Shown here one piece after another: positions 13,950-28,265 of a DNA stretch of 64,000 nt. The stretch's first letter is position 1. Each line of letters starts with the position of its first letter. This stretch comes from Paramecium octaurelia (Eukaryota > Ciliophora > Oligohymenophorea > Peniculida > Parameciidae). Where the stretch lies: contig CAJJDP010000033.1 of NCBI GenBank assembly GCA_905182995.1, forward strand, positions 549,853-613,852, written 5' to 3'. The notes under the pieces are model-generated. The model saw only the letters and a list, made by a program, of their open reading frames with translations, was not told the DNA's origin and searched no databases. The translations under genes and the position numbers were made by a program.

Positions 13950-14863
13950 TCAATCCTAAAAATCAGTATGAGGATTAAATTTTAAAATTTCCTAAATACC
14001 TTCCTATTCCATTAACCAATTTCTCCAATCATCATAACTTAAAACGTTTTGTTTGGATGCATGATTCTAATAGATTTCATTGACAATTTCCTCCAATGCA
14101 AGCTCAATCTATCTGTCATGCGATTCACTTATTCTTTATTTTAAATCATTCAAATCTTAATTCTCATAGTTGATAGACATCATGCCCTAATGAATTATTT
14201 CATGAATTACTTCTAAAAACATCATCATTAAATTATACATCTCATCTTTTTCTATACTCCCTTCTAAGTTCATATCAAACATGGAATACAAAAATCTTAA
14301 TCTCCCCTCATCGTTTTATTAAGACAGCATCGATATAGCTTTTAGAAACTTGGCATAATCTAAGAATGGTCTAAATCACATCTATACTAATTAATATACC
14401 CTGTTTTTTTCTGAGAGAATGTTGATTTAACACATTAAAAAATCCTATTTCCAAGTCTTTTATTATCTAGTTCTGCCATCCCAAAATATTCAAGCAACTT
14501 TTTTCTGCTCATTTTATTCTCTTTGGAATAGGACTCAAAGTCTTCCCGAACTCTTTGCAATTTCTCTTTCGAAAAAACTGTTTCTTCTAAAAAGATAATT
14601 TCCTTTTGAATATTCTCTACATTATGTTAGTCTTCCTTGAATTATTATAACTTATTTCGTCCTCCTTAATTGTCATCATCTAGATCTTCTCCTTCATTTG
14701 CATTTTTCAAATATGCCTTCAATTTACTTTCCACAGCTAAAGTTGTTCCTTCTCTATAAGGAGCAATAACATTCGATTAACTTTAATCTTTTTTAAATTA
14801 TTTATCATTAGTTGTCATTTGTCTCTGAAATTTACTCTAATTCACTGAGGGTTTATTTCCCAT
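13950..14863 (-). CDS. EF-hand protein, calcineurin B/NCS-like, 294 aa
   Basis: A 29-nt intron at 14371-14399 is removed to give 294 codons plus TGA. The N terminus MGNKPSVNQ has a glycine at position 2 and suits N-myristoylation. A central region (DYAKFLKAISML) resembles the helical part before an EF-hand, followed by a good calcium loop FDMNLEGSIEKDE with acidic or Asn residues at positions 1, 3, 5, 9 and 12 and Gly at 6. Other EF-hands are degenerate, so one functional site is expected. The organisation recalls calcineurin B and neuronal calcium sensors, but the protein is longer than both. Whether it pairs with the calcineurin A encoded at 19168-20934 is open. Confidence 0.75.
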
Positions 14864-15034
14864 ATTATTAATTAACTATATTATAAAATTATTTCATTGA
14901 AACTTTTATATTCTCAAACTAAAATTCAAATTTTTAGTAAATTACATATTATTTTGATTGTTGTATTCTTAGGACTTGTAATTTTAAAAAAAGTAACTAA
15001 GTATTATAATAATTAATTAACAATTTACTTTATA

Positions 15035-17037
15035 ATGGATGATTCTTTTGAAATAAATCACGAATCGGAGGAATTATCAGAAGAATCAGTCAGAGATGAA
15101 GATAACTTTATAGAAAGAGTGAATCAGTTAAAGAAGATTGTGCCAAATAAATAGGATGACTTTGCAATTATGGAAGAAGGATTGCCAGATGATTTATTGG
15201 AATTACAAGAAAAAATATAAAGAAAGTAATAAAAAAAGATTGAACAAAAACCAAAAAAGCAAAGCTATGTTCCTGTTAACCAAATACGAACCACTCTTAT
15301 TATCCATTTATTTAAGTTATTTCGAGATCATAAAACTATGAACAATTAAACTGAATTCGCATTCAAATTATCTAATTTTTTATATCCCACCATAGAAATG
15401 ATTGAAACAAAACTAAATTAAGCCAAAAATTTATAAGAACAAGTTTCTGCTCTTTACTAAGGTTTTGCGTTGACTTTCTAATTGAAAAACCAATTCTCCA
15501 AAATTACACAAATTTGCAATTTGAGCCCTTCAGAATATATCATAACTTTTGCATAATTATGTAAGTATTATGGACTGAATGTAAGGTTGGTAAGAGCATT
15601 TGATCTTGGATTTTTGGGCTTGGAACTAAAATTTAAGATTCGTACAATAAAGAAAACAGACTAAGAGAGTGAGGAGACAGAGCAGAATAGCAAAACAATA
15701 TTTGATCTAAACTCTTAATTTATGACTTAATCAGACAATATTGAGTCTTTAAATAAGTTTATTTTTTAAAAATCCAATAAGAAAGATAAAACATTAATAG
15801 TATCATAAGAATTATAACAATAATAACAATAATAAAACGAGGGTAAAAGTTAACTAGATCTCTAGTAATTAAAAAAGTCTAAAAAGAAGGATAATAAAAA
15901 ATAACTAAATGAAAGATAAATCAATTAGGATATCTAAACATTTAATTAGAATATTTGGCTTGAGTTTTATGATTCTAATTCTAACTCATGGATCCCATTT
16001 GATCCAATATCAGATAAATTTGTGTTGATGGATATAAACATCTTAAAAACAAAGCTTCAAAATAGTTTCAGTCATTTTATTATTGCTGCTTAAGATTTAA
16101 CATTTAAAGACCCTAATTTTCACATAAATAGATTATTTGACAATACTCATTTCGTGGACGTCACATTAAAGTATTCTTACAATTTTTTTGTACAAAGATG
16201 TCAATTGTCACTTGAGAGATGGTTCAATTAATTAGCTTACAATTCAAGTATTTGAATTATATATTTTAGAATTAATCTACAAAGGACTTTAATAATTAGT
16301 GAATGAACCTGTTAGTGCCAATATAATAGTGCCATCTCCAGATAGTTATACTAATGAAAAGGAATTTAAATATAGTTAATTTTATGCTCTAGCATCATAA
16401 CTTTCACAATATTAGATGATACATCCAGATGCAAAACCAATCGGAGTTAAATTCAAAGATGAAGACATTTATTCATAAAGTGATGCAATCATTCTTCATT
16501 CCAGAGATAAATGGAGAGAATATTTAAGAGAAGTTAAGCCTGATTCATAACCAATCAAAGAGGTCAGTTAAAAATTTGATAAAACTAAAACTACAGCTCT
16601 ATTTGCCATTTGGTAGACTAATGATATCAAAGTAAGTTTGGAAGAAAATGATGGAAATTTGCCATTTAATGCTTATGGGAACTATGAAGTATAAAATCCT
16701 AATTTATTAGACTTTTTCTTTTCCTCCTCCTAGAGGTACTAGACTTGTTAGATTGCAAGGAATCAAGCATTTACTATCGAAGAATAATATCAAGTTTGTT
16801 GAAGCAGTGGATGGGTTTGATTCATAGAATGGCAAAATGTTTGCTCAAAAATGTGGTTATTTAATTTTTAATGAGGATTACGAGAGGATTATTGCCCTTT
16901 ATGAGTAATTCAAAATTGAAATAAATGAAAAGAACAAAATTAATAAAAAAAAAGAATTACTTAAATAATGGAGCGATCTATTTAAAACTATTCTATTAAA
17001 AAGAGATTTACAAGCAAAGTACTAATAAATAAATTGA
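15035..17037 (+). CDS. XPC: XPC/Rad4 DNA damage recognition protein
   Basis: Two 22-nt introns (16248-16269, 16689-16710) are removed to leave 652 codons plus TGA. The transglutaminase-like Rad4 core spans about residues 90-370 (LCKYYGLNVRLVRAFD, then WLEFYDSNSNSWIPFDPIS). It is followed by the beta-hairpin domains: VPSPDSYTNEKEFKYSQFYA, LHSRDKWREYLREVK, AIWQTNDIKVSLEENDG.LP.NAYGN, and then PPPRGTRLVRLQGIKHLLS and VEAVDGFD. These are the BHD1, BHD2 and BHD3 signatures. The protein senses distorted DNA and starts global-genome nucleotide excision repair in the nucleus. It is shorter than human XPC because the N-terminal extension and the insert in the core (a Q-rich loop at about 260) are small. 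Catalytic residues are not expected in this family. Confidence 0.95.
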
Positions 17038-17160
17038 CAAAATTTATGTGTGATGATATTTTATTGCATTTTCTTAAGTCATATAATTTGCTTAAACATT
17101 AAGCCGATGAAGGAATTTTGCAAATTTTATAAATATTGTACAAACACTAATATATCAACA

Positions 17161-19088
17161 TCATTAATTTTCCTCTTCTTCCTCTAAGCTCTCATCTCCA
17201 CCTTCCTCTTCATCTAATTCTTATTGTTGCATCTCAGCAATATACTCATGGTCTTCCTTCAACAATACATCTAATAAAATCTCTAAACATTCTGTTGTAA
17301 ATTCAAGTGATTTGCAACACTAATTAACAGCATCTCTCAAGAATTCTAAAACATATTAATTCTATAATGTTACATGGAGATTTAGTTAACAGTTAAATAA
17401 AAACCTCAGTTAGGACAACTTTTGCCTTCTCTGGATTAGTCTTTACTTTCTTTTTTATTTATGGTTCTTCATCTTGAATGTCACCTGCGATGTGTTGGAA
17501 CTCTTCCAAAATTTATAATCCTTCTTCTTCATTGAGAAATGAAAACATAAGGATTGAATTGACTAAATGCTTGATACACTCTTTAGGTTATTTGCCAGTA
17601 ATCAATTTATATTATTTAATTAAATCTGATTTTTTAAGTTATTTTAATAAGGACTTTGTCAACTCATCAAAATCTTTCACGTTCTACTTATCATATAAAA
17701 TAGTTACAGCAGCAACTTTTCCAACAAGTGAATAAAAGAAACTCTAACATTAATCTAAAAACTTTTTCTTTATCTCTTCAAATTGGTATGCTTGCTTAGA
17801 CTCGTCATCTAATTGCTCGTAAATCTATTCAAAATTTATGCAACCAATTTCATAAATATACTTTATCATAGATGTCAAGACTTTAATGTTTGTATTACTT
17901 ACAGTGGCAAGGACATATATTTCATTTAAATAATAGAGTTTATTTATTGGATCAGTAGAGGATTGCTCTTGTTATTTCATGTTCTCAAAATATTGATCTA
18001 TTTCCTCTTCTGTGAATTTTGCTAATATTTTTTATGCAATTCCATTCTTAGGATGAATTCGATAACCATAAATACTTCTAAGGTAAACTACATCCTCAAA
18101 AGTGGTCTCTCTTTAAGTCAAGTATTATTCAATCTTATTTGCTAGTCTTTTCATAACGGAATTTGAATTTCCAAATTATCTGTACCATAATTCAACTAAT
18201 TATTAATTTCTCATAAGAGATAGGGGAACAGAAGTTGATTTTAGGAAATATTTAAAAACCGATAGAATGATGTAGTTTAACTTTCTTAAGTCTTCTTGTT
18301 AGAAAAGGTATTCCCAGAATTCAGCAAAGATTTTTGAATTTTCAGAAGATTGGCTAAACTATAATTATAAGCCAGATATCATACTTTTCCCAAATAGATA
18401 GCTAAGTATTAATAGAAAAGCTATTTCTTTGGAAATAGGTCATTGGCCTATTCTAAGAGTTTATGGAATTTCTATCTATCGAAAATTTATTCCTAAAGAT
18501 ATTTATCCCATTGGAACTATCCTTTTTGACTCAATTGTTGAAGTTTGACTAAGATACAAAAAACTCTTGGTGTCAAATTTTAAAGTTCATTTTTTATTGA
18601 ATTGCTAACTTATTTGACATTTTCAGGTTTACTAAGTAATTTAATAATTAATACAGATGCTTCAATAAGACATAGGTTAGGTATTCTGAATCCTCAGTTT
18701 TTCTATCTTCAAGTATAATATTTAATAAGTTCTAAAAATCTAGGTATGAATAGACCAAATATTTGGTTAGCATAAAATGCTTAAACTCACTTTTACCATA
18801 TGAGTTCTTTTTGCTCAAAGTTTATTAGAGCTGATCGAAAATGGCTTTAGGTTGCAATTTTTGATGTTTAGATGAGTACTTCTAAATTAGTTGCTTTAAT
18901 AGTAAGGCATAATTGATAGTAGTGTCATAATCTGTTGATTGCAAACAATTCATAATTTTGGATAATACAAAGGTTATATCATCTTCTTTTACTCTTTCTA
19001 AAATTTATTCACTTGTCTAGAACACTAATTTTGGATCATTAAGTTTAGAGTATTTTTCGAAAAGCTGAATAATTTATTTGTCTTACAT
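17161..19088 (-). CDS. helical-repeat protein, Pol5/MYBBP1A-like
   Basis: Introns 18632-18654, 18359-18384 and 17346-17373 (23, 26 and 28 nt) are removed to give 616 codons plus TGA. The protein is built of repeated amphipathic helices like ARM/HEAT proteins and ends in an acidic tail (ELDEEEGGDESLEEEEEN). The segment VLTEVFIQLLTKSPQFLRDAVNQCC resembles the conserved C-terminal block of DNA polymerase V/MYBBP1A proteins, which act in the nucleolus in ribosomal RNA synthesis. It is shorter than yeast Pol5 or MYBBP1A (about 1000 or more residues), so only the core may be shared. Another HEAT-repeat ribosome-assembly factor is an alternative. The frame and introns are secure; the family is moderately so. 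Confidence 0.65.
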
Positions 19089-19167
19089 TATAATTTTATT
19101 TATTAAAAATATTTGGTATAAACAATGAATATTTGTATATTTTATATATATTTCCTAGAAAACCATC

Positions 19168-20934
19168 TCATTTCTTCTTATTTTAGACAGTGTTACTAGG
19201 TTTCTTTATTGATACAGATTGTTGAGGAATTTAAGCTTGTGATGGCATTTTCTCATTAACTATGTCAGCAGTTTTTGCGATATTAAAATCAGCAAGAGCT
19301 TTAAAAAATAGAACAACATTTAATACCATCAGTAATTGCTGTTTTGCCAGCTGATAATATTCCTTTGGGTAATCTTTTATCAGGACAAGCACCTTTTAAT
19401 TTCATAATGCTTTCACTTTGTTCTCTTAGTGTTTTTTACATCTTCATCATTGTTGCTACAAACTTTAATTTGTTTTTTAATTTCTCAGTGCCTTGTATTA
19501 AAAACACACATACTTTTTCCTGTGCTTCCCGTAGATTATTGCTTGTTGAATTATTTGTTTTGCTAGGTTAATATTTTAAAATGTTCAATATCTTCTTAAT
19601 TGATATCCTCATCATCATCTCCTTAATCCCCTGCTTAAATTAAATTATATAACATTTCTGTGATTTTTTCAGCTACAAAAGGAATGGACCAAGTAAAAAT
19701 ATCCATAAAATTTGGTAGCAAATATGGGTGAGGAGTATACTAAAATTGTTGAATATTCAAAGTATTATTCTAAATTTAATTAAATCAGATTTACTTCAAA
19801 TTTAATAACAGCACCTCTATTATTATAAACATCGCAATAATTTGGAGCACTAAATATTGTAATAACGACTGGAAAATCTTGTCCTCCATTCCATCTGTGC
19901 ATCTTGTAGCCATCAAGTTGTGCCTACAAGTTTAAGATTTTATTGAACCTCATGAGCTCTTATTATACTTATTAGATTGTTTCTTTATAGAAATTTATTG
20001 CTAGCTTCATTTCCAAAAAACCAACTGCATCCTCTGACTTCGTTTCCTTTCCATTATCCATCCAAATTGCCTTAATCTTAATCTACAGGATCACTCCACA
20101 GAATATCACAAAATAAACCACTTCTAGGCGGTTCATGATATCTGTCTAATTTTTTTAAGTCTTCTATCTTTTATGTTGGTAAAATGAGTTACAGATTTTA
20201 AATCAGGTGATATACCACCATGAACAGCTATGAATTTCGAATTTATGATGCATGATAATGGAAACAAATCAAAAGAATCCATAAGCATCTCATAAGTTTC
20301 TTAATCATATTTATACAAACCTAAAGCTTACATTAAATGTACATTCATCTTTGAAATTGAAAAACGCTGTCAGTTATCTGCATTCATGATTTCCACGTAA
20401 AAAGTATACAGTATTTGGATAATTTATTTTTATTGCATAAAGTAAAATCACTACTTCGATTGAATATGATCCTCTATCAACAAAATCTCCGAGAAATAAA
20501 TATCTTAATTAATGAAAACATTCTTTTACTTTGTCGTTTCAGGATTTCCTCCAACCTTAGGTTCAAGTAATTTTAACAAATCATAATATTGACTTCATTT
20601 AATACTATAAATACCCATGAATATCGCCTACAACAGTAAGTGGATCTTACAAATAAATTACATTTCCTTCATTTTCTAATAATCATTTTATCAATTTACT
20701 CAATAATTTATTGCAATCTGCTACCAATTTGAATAATTCCTCCTTTGCAACTCTTCCCTCCTTTTAAAGATGATCCTTTAACAACTTCCAATCAGGTTTA
20801 TCTAATTATTTTTACTTTATTGTCATACTCTTTAATTTATCAGGAAACATCAAATTTTTAGCCAATGGACGATGAGGAGGTGGCTTCAGTGTTTTTACTT
20901 ATCTGTCATTTGCGGGATCCTTTAGACTGTCCAT
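19168..20934 (-). CDS. calcineurin catalytic subunit A (PP2B), 523 aa, eight introns
   Basis: This is the metal-dependent Ser/Thr phosphatase activated by calcium/calmodulin through calcineurin B. Eight introns (20593-20614, 20504-20529, 20331-20352, 20168-20192, 19924-19948, 19770-19794, 19492-19513, 19299-19326) leave 523 codons plus TGA. Motifs are [63 protein letters not shown] and [12 protein letters not shown]; all metal ligands are present. The C-terminal part has a calcineurin-B-binding helix region ([13 protein letters not shown]) and a tail with [13 protein letters not shown] and [14 protein letters not shown], as in calcineurin A calmodulin and autoinhibitory segments. Five of the eight introns end in AAG rather than TAG. 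Identification is certain. Confidence 0.96.
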
Positions 20935-20978
20935 GTTTTTATTAATAATATATTTATTATTTTATTGTTTATTCTTAA

Positions 20979-21697
20979 TCAAATGCTCAACTTCTGCAAC
21001 TCTGATCTCAATTTATTAACTCTTGACAATAATGAACAATCCAAGAATTTGTTGCCAGAATACATTTATAAACCTCCCAAAATGGATGGGTCAACTTTAT
21101 ATTAAACAGAGAATTGAACATTAGGACTCGATTCCTTCAAGGCTCCAACAACTTAGGCTCTACATCATCAGCATAAATGCATACCTTTATTCTTCAGATA
21201 ATGTTTCTGCTGATATTATTGTAATATTTTCTTCTTTGTTAAAGATTCTATAATATTCGATATATTTCTCAGCAGTCTTAGTCAAATATGAAATTCTTTG
21301 ACTGTCAATCATCGTATTTAATAAATTTATTGTGACCTCGTGGAAGCCTTCCTACACATATATCAAAATCTCTTTACTTTTGTTAATGCTTAAATTACAT
21401 TTCTTTATTGATTTCTCTTATATGCAGAGTTTAATAAGAAGCCTGCGAATACTGGACTCTTTTCAGCTAAATCCTTGAAGTACTTCATATCCTAAAGCAC
21501 TAAATGAAGAGCTTCCCTTTAGGATGCAGTAGAGAAAAGCACTCCAGCATATTTTCCTTAGACAGTATCTTCGAAAGAGGGTGGCTTATGTCCTAGACCT
21601 TTCAATGCTAAATACCTGCTACTGATTTTATTTCTGCCTCAGCCTTGCTGCTAGCAACTGCATATCTGAAGCAAGCTCTTTGAATTAATTTAAACAT
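20979..21697 (-). CDS. OSCP: mitochondrial F1Fo ATP synthase subunit OSCP/delta
   Basis: Three introns (21593-21615, 21352-21377, 21160-21184) are removed to leave 214 codons plus TGA. The N terminus MFKLIQRACFRYAVASS looks like a mitochondrial presequence. The core GKYAGVLFSTASQREALHL, the segment SPVFAGFLLN and the C-terminal VDPSILGGLQMYSGNKFLDCS match the OSCP/delta pattern (GxYAxALY, SPxFxxFLxNP, VDPxLIGGxxxxxGxxxxDxS). OSCP joins the F1 head to the peripheral stalk in the inner mitochondrial membrane. Length matches the family. It lies just upstream of calcineurin A on the same strand, with only 44 bp between the TGA of this gene and the ATG of calcineurin A. Confidence 0.94.
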
Positions 21698-22295
21698 ATT
21701 TAATTATGATTTTTATATAAAGGATTCATGAATTTTAGGATGGATGAATTAAACTATTTCTAAAAGGCATTCTTTTTGAGTTTTTAAAAGTATCTATGCT
21801 TTTCTCTCAAAATTAATCAAAAACTACTTACTATTACTTACATATAAATATATAATTAATTCTTCACATGTTTTTTATATAAATGAAATTCACATTGTAT
21901 TATATATTATCTATTTAATTAATTCACAATAAATAAAGTATAAAAAGCACCGCAAAAAACAACACAAATCAGAAAGCAAAGTATTCTATCTGAATGATGA
22001 AACTAGAATTTTAAATAGCAATTATACTCCAAACCAATTTTATTGTCTGTTTTACTATATCGCTAAATTTGTCATAATCATTATTGAATCCGTTTCATTC
22101 TTGAGATAAGCGTTTATGTTTAGGGCGGAATGTTTTTACTTTTGTACTTAATCTAGCAACTTATCTTATTTTACAATGTTTTCGACTTCCAAATTCTCTT
22201 AGAGAATATTGTTATTTTTTTTTGTAAAATTATTATAATAACACGTATATTTATACTTAATTTTTTACAATGAAATCAAATAAATATTTAATTAA
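21698..22295. other. intergenic region between divergent genes
   Basis: About 600 bases between OSCP (minus) and the TFIIS-like gene (plus). A frame of more than 100 codons is open on the minus strand from about 22260 to 21900, but it has no start codon at its head and no recognisable domain, and such lengths occur by chance when TGA is the only stop. I see no supported gene. Confidence 0.5.
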
Positions 22296-23036
22296 ATGAA
22301 GTTAAATGCAGAATAGTTATCCGAAATTAAATAGGAACTCAAGAAATTTTCTTCAGCCCAAATTTCAAAATCATATAAATTAATTGCTTAGATTTATAAG
22401 AGTGATATTGAGACTTAAGCATTAATTGATAGTGAGATAACAAAAAGCATTGTACGCATAGGATAGAAAAAATACACAGAAGAAGATGAGGAGAAATACG
22501 CTAAGGCAATTAAAATATGTAGAAAATTAGTGAAATCTTGGAAACAATTAATATTAACAAATGATCAAGCTGTCACAGATGATATCAGAAAACGCGAGTC
22601 TAAGAAAGAAGGGCAGAATAATGAATAAAAATAAAAACATATCAAACCAGAAGAACCTATTATCTAAAAAAAAGTGAGATAAGAACAAGAGAAAAAGGAA
22701 ATTAAACCAATTTAGCATAAAAATGGAACCTCCCATAGTACCAAATAATAAAACAATGATAGTTAAAATGGGAATGGTGAATCTGTTGATGATGATAAAA
22801 GAAAAAAGGCAGTTGAAGGATTAAAGAAATATTTCTTACAGTAGACCGGAAAAGAAGAGGTGGAATGGTCAAAAAAGATTGAACAAACCATTTATGACCT
22901 TAACAAAAAATCAGTTTAGAACTATATGGATAAGGTTAAATCAGCTGTTAAATAGATTGATAGAAATGCTGAATTCAGAAATAGATTGCTGAATGGTGAA
23001 TATGATCTTGTGTCTGAAATCAATAATTTAAAATGA
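22296..23036 (+). CDS. TFIIS-like protein (N-terminal LW domain plus central domain, no zinc ribbon)
   Basis: A 246-codon intronless frame. Residues of about 1 to 85 form a helical bundle ending in KAIKICRKLVKSWKQLIL, the signature of the TFIIS N-terminal domain. After a charged, Q/K-rich linker comes KAVEGLKKYFL...VEWSKKIEQTIYDLNKK....YMDKVKSAV...FRNRLLNGEY, the order of the TFIIS central domain. The gene stops at a TGA right there, so the C-terminal zinc ribbon with its acidic hairpin, which stimulates RNA cleavage by polymerase II, is absent. I looked downstream for a further exon with the cysteine pattern and saw none before 23330. It may be a specialised elongation factor or a regulator without cleavage activity. 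Confidence 0.8.
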
Positions 23037-23335
23037 AAAACAAGAAAGAGTATAAAATTTATTTTGTTATTTTTAAAACATTGCCCTAAGTGTATTTTTC
23101 ACTTTATGAACATCATTGTTATTATAAATAAGACTGATTATTTTGAACTCTCTTTAGATAATTAATATCTTTAGATAGTCATATTTTTGGGTTTGTTTTC
23201 GTTTCTTTTAATTTAATCTATTAGATGTAGCATGATAATCCCATCATGAATTTAATTATTTAAAATATATTCCAGAGATAAATCGGAATATTTACCATAT
23301 GTCCAACCTTTATCATTAAAATGCAAATAATAAAA

Positions 23336-25110
<1,775 letters not shown>

Positions 25111-25205
25111 TTCGTTATTTTTAAATATTATAGACAATAAATTGAGAAAATATGACAATATTATTCAAACGAATCAAAAGAAAAGATTCAATTGTATACT
25201 CTAAA

Positions 25206-25840
25206 TCAATTTGATATTAAAATATCATTTTATTTCGATTGTTGTTCTTGCTGAGCAAATTCCTTATGATAACGATAGTAAATTTTACTTTTACTAATGA
25301 ATTAAGTTCCTCCTTAAGCAACTCTACTTTCGCATGTGTTTCCATTCTTCTATTGTCACTGTTGTCAAGATAGGATCTATATATTCATAAATTTATCACT
25401 TTAAAAGTTATCGAAGTCTTTTATTTTCCTCCTTTACTTTTTTAAGCTTTTTTGTTTGATATTTTATTTTTTCAGATTCTGATTGAATCAGGGGATCATT
25501 TACTATTTTTTCAAATTCACAGTTTAGAGTTTACAAGCATTCTTTACATTTTTGATAAGATGCATGAAGTTATTTATTTTCTTCTATTAATTCTTCAATA
25601 TCTCGAAGATTTAATGCTAATTTATTTTGCAGATAATATTACAATTTTATATCAATTTAACTCCAAATTCCTTGCCAAATTTAGATGGTATTTCAAATAT
25701 TTCATATGATTAAGAGGAGATGCAAAGTATTTAATTTAAGACTTAATTCTTTGTCAAATAGTAGGTATAAATACAATTTAATTTTCGTGTTTCACTACAA
25801 AAGCAGGCAACATAATAGAGACAAATATTCCCTCTGACAT
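25206..25840 (-). CDS. small coiled-coil protein, 177 aa
   Basis: Four introns (25749-25774, 25617-25642, 25377-25399, 25263-25288; 26, 26, 23 and 26 nt) are needed to keep the frame open, and the sum divides by three. The first 60 residues are not helical (MSEGIFVSIMLPAFVVKHEN, then EIFEIPSKFGKEFGVKLIQ). The remainder has heptads rich in L, K, E and Q (LRDIEELIEENKQLHASYQ, KVELLKEELNSLVKEF) with a CxxC pair in KCKECL. No family is recognised. The high intron density for such a short gene and a consistent frame make it a real gene rather than chance. Confidence 0.7.
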
Positions 25841-25896
25841 TATTATAATATATGAGTTAATGGAAAAATAATTAATCTAATAATAAAAATTAATAT

Positions 25897-26295
25897 ATGA
25901 ATTCTAGTGAATCAGAAGACCAAGATGTTAATATTGAAGAAGAAGAATTGAGCAAGCCAATCATACTTGCATAGGCTACCAAAGGAATGGAAATTCAAGT
26001 ACTTATTAATTATATCTATGTAAAACAGGAAAATTCAGATCCATTCAATGGAACCTTTGTGTTTTTTGATGAAGATCACACACTCGGAAATTCCTTACGT
26101 TACATTTTAGCAAATTAACCAAACGTTGAATTTTGTGGATACAGTTTACCTCATCCCAGCGAAAATAAGATGAATATGAGATTGTAGACAGTAAATGAGA
26201 CAAAAGAGAAAGTCATGAATGATGGATTAAAATGCTTATCACAAATTTGCGACATAATTGAAGATAAATTCAAACAAGCTTTGGAAAAGAAATGA
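25897..26295 (+). CDS. RPAC2: RNA polymerase I and III shared subunit RPAC2 (AC19)
   Basis: A small subunit of about 130 aa, shared by RNA polymerases I and III and homologous to bacterial alpha. The signature is clear: [41 protein letters not shown]. The N terminus is acidic (SESEDQDVNIEEEE). The frame is open throughout, but bases 25999-26028 (GTACTT...AACAG, 30 nt, no in-frame TGA) encode an AT-rich insertion (LINYIYVK) absent from the family and are probably an intron. If so the protein is 122 aa, otherwise 132 aa. Human and yeast proteins have about 130-140 residues. Confidence 0.93.
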
Positions 26296-26388
26296 TTTTC
26301 TTATCTTAGTGTTTTTGCTATCTATGTAATAAGAATGGAATTTGCATTATTATTATATATAGTAAATTATCTTCTTTAACTCATTGAT

Positions 26389-28265
26389 TCAAGTCCTAAA
26401 TCGGCATGACTTTTAGGTGTTCTCTAGTTCAGATTGCAATCTCCCTTTAGCCTATAATAATTTGCCTATTAAAAATTTAATCTCATTATTGATATGCACA
26501 CTTTTCGGAGGGTATTGATTCTCTTTATTCTACTGCTATTAAAAATATTACATTTTTTGTAGTGACAGAATCATTTTATAGGGAATCCTCCTAGCCATTA
26601 TACCTTGCTTTAATAGACTCAATATGATTGCTATGTGAGTCATTATTCCTTAGAGTTGTCCATGGTTATTGATATAAGCTGTGTTTCAAATTATTCAATT
26701 AACTTTAAGTAAATGCAGGCACTTTAAAATGTGAGAATGATGTATTATTATGAGTCTTCTATTGAGTTGATAGCTAAGTGCCTTACTTTAAATTACAATA
26801 ATCATGTTATCCTAACATTTTACTAAGATTAGCTGCTGATTATAAAGGGTTTTTAGTGATTCCTTATTATGAATATGATCTCATTTATTCTAAATCATTG
26901 CTGTATCTTGTAGTCAATTAATGCGACATCTTATGCTTGATAAACTCATCTCCATTCTCCATTTCATCTTAAAAGATACAAGCCTCTTACAAATACTGGT
27001 TTATATTATTATTTTGTTGTAATGAATTAGTGGACTAAGATTTCGATTTTTTGGTCATTTTATTATTATATTCATCAATTGATATTGGTATAGTATCTTA
27101 ATTATTAGGCTTAATTTTTTCAAAAGACAAGTTATTTTTAAAAATTTACTATTTTTACTTTTCATTTGATTTGTTGAAAGTGTTTGTTTAGATCTTTGGT
27201 TACTATATTGTCGACTTGCTTTCAGGTTAGGGAATATGAATGCTCTTGCATTAAATAGGACTGTCTTGAGAAATCATAGTATTTCTTAATTTTACGACTT
27301 CAACACTTTTCTTTTTTGAATTAGCATCACAATTATTTTAAGTGCTAATATTATAAATAGTAACTTTACTTTATTTGATCTTCCAATTATTTTTTCAAAA
27401 CACTTCTTTCTTATTAAAACGATATCTGTTATTCCTCAATCTACTATTTTAATTAAGCTATTTCTTCTTCATATTTTTATTGCATTTACTAATTCTCTTA
27501 GTTAGATTCGATATGATCTTAGTATTTTTTAATTGTATTTTAACTTTTTAATAGCCTTTGCTGTAATTGATCCTTTTCTTTTTCATACAGCTAAGCCAAC
27601 TATTGATATCTTTAATCATAGTCTGATTGCTTCTCCTACATATCTTTAAAGGAACCATCTTTAATTTTTTATATCTCCTACTCGCACTGTAATTTTAGTA
27701 GTTACTCTTTGGATTTGTAGTTTTCTTCTAGTTTTTACAATTGCTCTTTTAATGTATTAACTTCCTAATTCAAGTACTATTTGTCCTGCTCTAAAGTTTG
27801 GATTTTGTGTTCATTCATAATTTGCTATTTTTATTATAATATTTCAAGATCTTTTAATTAATTTTCTTTATCATTTAATTATTCATTTAAACATCTAAGC
27901 TAGACAATATAAATAAGGTTTACTTTCTCTTCTAATTTGGTGACGCACTCTTAATATTTTTTATTGTTGGAAAATTATACTTCCATTGATTTTTGAAATT
28001 CAGAATAACTTTTTTGCTTTAATATTTAATGATGAAATCATACTTAAGTTTTACCAGATATATCTATTGCCTAAGTTATAGTATCATTCAGCTTCTTTTA
28101 ATTTATTTCTCTTGTTTTGTAATCTTCTAATTGTAATTCCAATAATTATATCTTTTATTCATACAGAGCTTTATCTTTTTTCCATTCATGTTCCTTAATA
28201 AGAAACTAATGATATTTCCAATGAATTTACATTTTTCTTTAACTAAATACAATCTTCTTATTCAT
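26389..28265 (-). CDS. long coiled-coil protein, about 600 aa, function unknown
   Basis: Three introns (28017-28043, 27345-27369, 26530-26551; 27, 25 and 22 nt) leave 600 codons plus TGA when the ATG at 28265 is used. An in-frame ATG at 28232 would shorten it by 11 residues. Residues of about 15 to 300 form an almost unbroken coiled coil with many glutamines (for example KEKDQLQQRLLKSQNTIKKY). The rest is polar and disordered (ISQDSPIQCKSIHIPQPESK, SLQQNNNINQYL). The extreme C terminus after the last intron is conserved-looking (EIKFLIGKLLQAKGRLQSEL) and again helical. No domain is recognised; centrosomal, basal-body or cytoskeletal scaffolds have this layout, but nothing here proves it. Confidence 0.75.

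Noticed and set aside
21900..22260. Minus-strand open frame of about 110 codons with helix-like sequence
   Set aside because: No start codon at its head and no recognisable family. This length is expected by chance in a genome with a single stop codon.
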